NCBI GenBank assembly: GCA_017452115.1
Contig: JAFTNB010000097.1
Span: forward strand, 1-8,788
DNA: 8,788 bases
DNA from: Alphaproteobacteria bacterium
GTDB taxonomy: Bacteria > Pseudomonadota > Alphaproteobacteria > RF32 > CAG-239
Direction of reading: 5' to 3'
The notes beneath the pieces are model-generated. The model saw only the letters and a list, made by a program, of their open reading frames with translations, was not told the DNA's origin and did not search any database. Shown here piece by piece: positions 6,248 through 8,788 of the stretch. Within the stretch, counting starts at the first letter, position 1; each line of letters opens with the position of its first letter. Made by a program: the position numbers and the translations under genes.

Positions 6248-7312
6248 ATGAATGAAAAAATTGAGCTTTTAGGTCTTAGCCGCGAAGAAATAGAAATCGA
6301 AGTTGCCAAACTTGGAGAAAAACCTTTTCGAGCCAAGCAGCTTTGGCAATGGATTTATAATAAAGGTGTAAAAGATTTTGCTGAAATGAGTAATCTTTCT
6401 AAAGATTTTCGCGAAAAGCTGGCTCAAAATTATAGTATTACCCGTCCTAAAATTATTACTGAACAAGTATCTGTAGATAAAACGCATAAATGGTTATTAG
6501 AGTTTTCCGATGGTCAACGGGTTGAAATGGTTTACATTCCCGATGAAGACAGAGGAGCTGTTTGTATTTCTACACAAGTCGGATGTGCTGTCGGATGTAC
6601 TTTTTGCCATACCGGTTCACAAAAGTTGACACGTAATTTGACTTCAGGAGAAATTGTCGGGCAATTTATGGTTGCCCGTGATGCCTATAATGAATGGCCC
6701 ACGCCTTCTGATGAAACCAGATATCTCTCCAATATTGTTGTTATGGGTATGGGAGAACCGTTACATAACATAGAAAATACTTTTAAAGCCTTAAAAATAA
6801 TTTCCGATGGTGACGGTATTGCAATATCCAAAAGAAGAATTACTCTTTCTTCTTCAGGAATAGCTCCCAAAATTCCTTTAGTTGCATCTGAATTAGGTGT
6901 ACGATTAGCTATCAGTTTGCATGCTCCAAATGATGAAATTCGTTCGCGTATTATGCCTATTAATAACAAATATCATATTGATGAATTAATGAAAGCATGC
7001 CAAGAATTTCAACGCTGCGCCAGCTGGGGAAAATATATTACTTTTGAATATCTGCTGCTTAAAGATATAAACGATAGTTTAGATTGTGCTCACCAATTAA
7101 TTAATTTGATGAAGAAATATAAAATTTTAGCGAAGTTTAATTTGATACCTTTTAATCCGTGGCCGGGATGTATATATGAGCCCAGCTCACGTAATAAGGT
7201 TATGGCTTTTTCTCGAGAGTTAGAAAAAGCCGGCTTCTCTGCTCCGGTTCGTGTTGCTCGAGGTCAAGATATTTTAGCGGCTTGCGGTCAGTTAAAGTCA
7301 AAAGTTCAATAG
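6248..7312 (+). CDS. rlmN: Dual-specificity 23S rRNA/tRNA adenine-C2 methyltransferase RlmN
   Basis: RlmN is a radical SAM enzyme that methylates C2 of adenosine 2503 in 23S rRNA and of A37 in some tRNAs, affecting peptidyl transferase function and accuracy. The 354-residue protein shows the iron-sulfur cluster motif CxxxCxxC at Cys113, Cys117 and Cys120 (GCAVGCTFCHTG), the MGMGEP motif (166-171), the SGIAP and ISLHAPND segments, and PFNPWPG. Cys346 in DILAACGQL is the expected mechanistic cysteine that carries the transferred methylene. The N-terminal helical region (about 1-90, with PFRAKQLWQWIY) is the RNA-binding accessory domain. Length is slightly below the common 370-390. The protein lacks the resistance-type features needed to call it Cfr, and housekeeping context supports RlmN. 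The start is 1 nt after the IalB-family stop, with a purine-rich AAGAAG upstream. The porin-like gene follows after 15 nt. Confidence 0.96.
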   Translation: MNEKIELLGLSREEIEIEVAKLGEKPFRAKQLWQWIYNKGVKDFAEMSNLSKDFREKLAQNYSITRPKIITEQVSVDKTHKWLLEFSDGQRVEMVYIPDEDRGAVCISTQVGCAVGCTFCHTGSQKLTRNLTSGEIVGQFMVARDAYNEWPTPSDETRYLSNIVVMGMGEPLHNIENTFKALKIISDGDGIAISKRRITLSSSGIAPKIPLVASELGVRLAISLHAPNDEIRSRIMPINNKYHIDELMKACQEFQRCASWGKYITFEYLLLKDINDSLDCAHQLINLMKKYKILAKFNLIPFNPWPGCIYEPSSRNKVMAFSRELEKAGFSAPVRVARGQDILAACGQLKSKVQ

Positions 7313-7327
7313 TTAAGGAATACAAAT

Positions 7328-8446
7328 ATGAAAAAACTATCCGGAATTATATTTACAATTTTACTGTTTCCTTATTCTGTGCAAGCTGATTGGGATTATG
7401 AAATTAATGGCTCTGCTACCGGATTATATGGTTTTTCCGCACTTGAACATCGTTTTCGTGATTTTGAACATCATCACCAAGGTACCGGAGATTTTCACCT
7501 TAATACAGCGGCGATTTACACTTATAACGATGATTACAGTTTATCTTTGAACGCAGATTTTATGGGAGGTATTGATCATAATTTAAAAAACTATTCTCAA
7601 GGTACATGGGGTGAAGAGGTTTATACAATCATGGATGCTCCTGCAGGTAGGTTAATGATAGGTCAAACATCTAACGTTGCTGCCCAATTTCATCAAGGAG
7701 CTCCGACTGTTGGTGCATTTAGTACTAACGATAGTCGAATTGTTGATTTTATTTCTAATCCCAACTGGATTCGTAATAAAAAAACAGCTTCGTTTGCTAC
7801 ACTTAATTCAACTGCACTTAATACCGATGGTACAGCCCCTAAAGTAAGTTATATTACACCGGAGTTTTATAATACTTTAGTCGGTTTCTCCTATGTTCCG
7901 GATGCTTATAGCCGCACAGGATTAATTAATAAATTTGCCCATTATTCACGTAAGGATGGCTATGTTGGTTCTATTTATCATAACTTGGATATTGGCTGGG
8001 GAGAATTATCAGCTTCAGTAGCTTATGCAACTTATCATAATGACGACAAAGAATTTAGTACCGGAGCTCAATTTCGAACTGGAGGCTGGATAATTGGCGG
8101 AAGCTGGCGTAAAACTTATATTGAAGGCAGAGATTCTCGGAAAACATCTCTCTCATTAGAAAGAACACCATATTTATTTGATAACTATCGTGAAGGCAGA
8201 GCTTGGGATTTTGGTATTAGTTATGAAATAGGTCCCTATACAACATCATTGGCTTATTTTGATGCCAGAGCTGACAGAACTCGCAACCGCAGCCAAATTT
8301 TGTTATATTCTAATCAATATCAAATAAACAAATATTTAGATTTTTATCTTGGCGGTGGTTATGTTCGTTTTCGTGGTAATACTCGGAAAACAGCTGATAA
8401 TAGTACAGGCTGGGCTGCAATAACTGGATTAAGTATTAACTTTTAA
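7328..8446 (+). CDS. Porin-like outer-membrane beta-barrel protein
   Basis: This is predicted to be an outer-membrane channel or barrel of 372 residues. Residues 1-20 are a signal peptide (MKKLSGIIF, cleavage likely after SVQA). The mature protein starts DWDYEINGSATGLYGF and consists of alternating hydrophobic and polar stretches with many Tyr, Gly, Asn and Ser and no cysteine that I can see. It ends ITGLSINF; a terminal Phe in a last amphipathic strand is the signal for the barrel assembly machinery. The segment APAGRLMIGQTSNVA resembles the GKLTIGR-type strand of Gram-negative porins. A histidine-rich stretch (EHRFRDFEHHH, about 40-50) is unusual and could face the periplasm or a loop. The AAGGAA ribosome site lies 7 nt before the ATG. 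It appears to be the third gene of the operon. The substrate is unknown, and the exact porin family cannot be assigned by eye. Confidence 0.8.
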   Translation: MKKLSGIIFTILLFPYSVQADWDYEINGSATGLYGFSALEHRFRDFEHHHQGTGDFHLNTAAIYTYNDDYSLSLNADFMGGIDHNLKNYSQGTWGEEVYTIMDAPAGRLMIGQTSNVAAQFHQGAPTVGAFSTNDSRIVDFISNPNWIRNKKTASFATLNSTALNTDGTAPKVSYITPEFYNTLVGFSYVPDAYSRTGLINKFAHYSRKDGYVGSIYHNLDIGWGELSASVAYATYHNDDKEFSTGAQFRTGGWIIGGSWRKTYIEGRDSRKTSLSLERTPYLFDNYREGRAWDFGISYEIGPYTTSLAYFDARADRTRNRSQILLYSNQYQINKYLDFYLGGGYVRFRGNTRKTADNSTGWAAITGLSINF

Positions 8447-8456
8447 GGATAAAAAC

Positions 8457-8788
8457 ATGCCTAATCTTCTATTCCTTTCACAAAATCAATTTTTTGCAGA
8501 AGATTTAGTTTCTCAATTAAATTTATATTTGCCTGATTTTAATATTTTTAGAGAAGATGATAATAGTACTTTTTTTGATTTGATTTTGCTTGATGAATTA
8601 TCCGATAAAGTTTCAAATTATTCTTCTCTCCCTGTTCCTATATTTTTATTAGGAAAAAATGGTGTTGAATATGAAAATATTGATGCAGAAATTATTATGA
8701 AACCGTTGATTCTGACATCATTATTGGATTGCCTGAAATCAGGTATTCATATGTTTGATAATAGTGAAGACGGCTATTTGCGTTTCAA
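8457..8788 (+). CDS. Degenerate receiver-domain protein, probable response regulator (cut by window end)
   Basis: The first 110 codons are visible. The start ATG has an AAGGA site (8445-8449) that overlaps the porin stop codon, so translation is probably coupled. The visible part has receiver-domain architecture: strand 1 (NLLFLS), helix 1 (about 12-22), strand 3 ending in Asp46 (FDLILLDE, the phospho-acceptor position), strand 4 (PIFLLG), and Lys82-Pro83 (IIMKPL) followed by helix 5 (about 86-95). The two acidic residues normally ending strand 1 are replaced by Ser-Gln-Asn (8-10), and the usual Thr/Ser after strand 4 is Gly. The linker and YLRF near the cut could lead into a DNA-binding domain, as in OmpR-type regulators, but that part is unseen. 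It may be an atypical regulator that works without classical phosphorylation. Confidence 0.65.
   Translation, partial: MPNLLFLSQNQFFAEDLVSQLNLYLPDFNIFREDDNSTFFDLILLDELSDKVSNYSSLPVPIFLLGKNGVEYENIDAEIIMKPLILTSLLDCLKSGIHMFDNSEDGYLRF

Noticed and set aside
6269..6969. Minus-strand ORFs opposite rlmN
   Set aside because: rlmN is certain from its motifs; the antisense frames lack start signals or recognisable domains.

Overview
This AT-rich window reads as ordinary chromosome from a low-GC Gram-negative bacterium. The best guess is an alphaproteobacterium, perhaps a host-associated or gut lineage. The Gram-negative call rests on an IalB-family periplasmic protein, a beta-barrel outer-membrane protein ending in phenylalanine, and a periplasmic coiled-coil EnvC-like protein. 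The alphaproteobacterial call rests on the gpmI-envC pairing, the IalB-family gene beside rlmN and the low GC content. That placement is inferred from gene content, not from a phylogeny.

Left part, minus strand (1-3800). In transcription order this holds a class A penicillin-binding protein (start 3800), gpmI (glycolytic phosphoglycerate mutase) and the start of an EnvC-like murein hydrolase activator that runs off the left edge. gpmI and the EnvC-like gene are separated by 1 nt and form an operon. The penicillin-binding protein builds peptidoglycan, while an EnvC-type protein would control its cleavage at division.

Middle (3801-4419). A 94-bp divergent intergenic region carries a perfect 20-bp palindrome. 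A 66-aa ribbon-helix-helix (RHH) DNA-binding protein is read rightwards from it. Beyond that gene, a 324-nt stretch contains a 73-nt element that can fold into a compact three-way junction (4110-4182), a small 6-bp hairpin (4190-4205), and a probable 39-residue single-pass membrane protein on the minus strand (4216-4335). The rest, 4336-4419, is AT-rich and shows nothing clear. This is the most original part of the window.

Right part. The CCA-adding tRNA nucleotidyltransferase gene (minus strand, true start about 5637) diverges from a plus-strand run. That run holds an IalB-family exported protein, rlmN (1 nt apart), a porin-like outer-membrane protein (15-nt gap) and, 10 nt further on, the start of a protein with a degenerate response-regulator receiver domain, cut by the window end. 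The tight spacing and Shine-Dalgarno sites suggest one operon that mixes envelope proteins, an RNA-modifying enzyme and a regulator.

I found no insertion sequence, CRISPR array, tRNA, rRNA, prophage or defence system here. The notable items are the RHH gene with its candidate operator next to a cell-wall gene, the structured 73-nt element, the unlisted small membrane ORF, and the receiver-like domain lacking its acidic pair.
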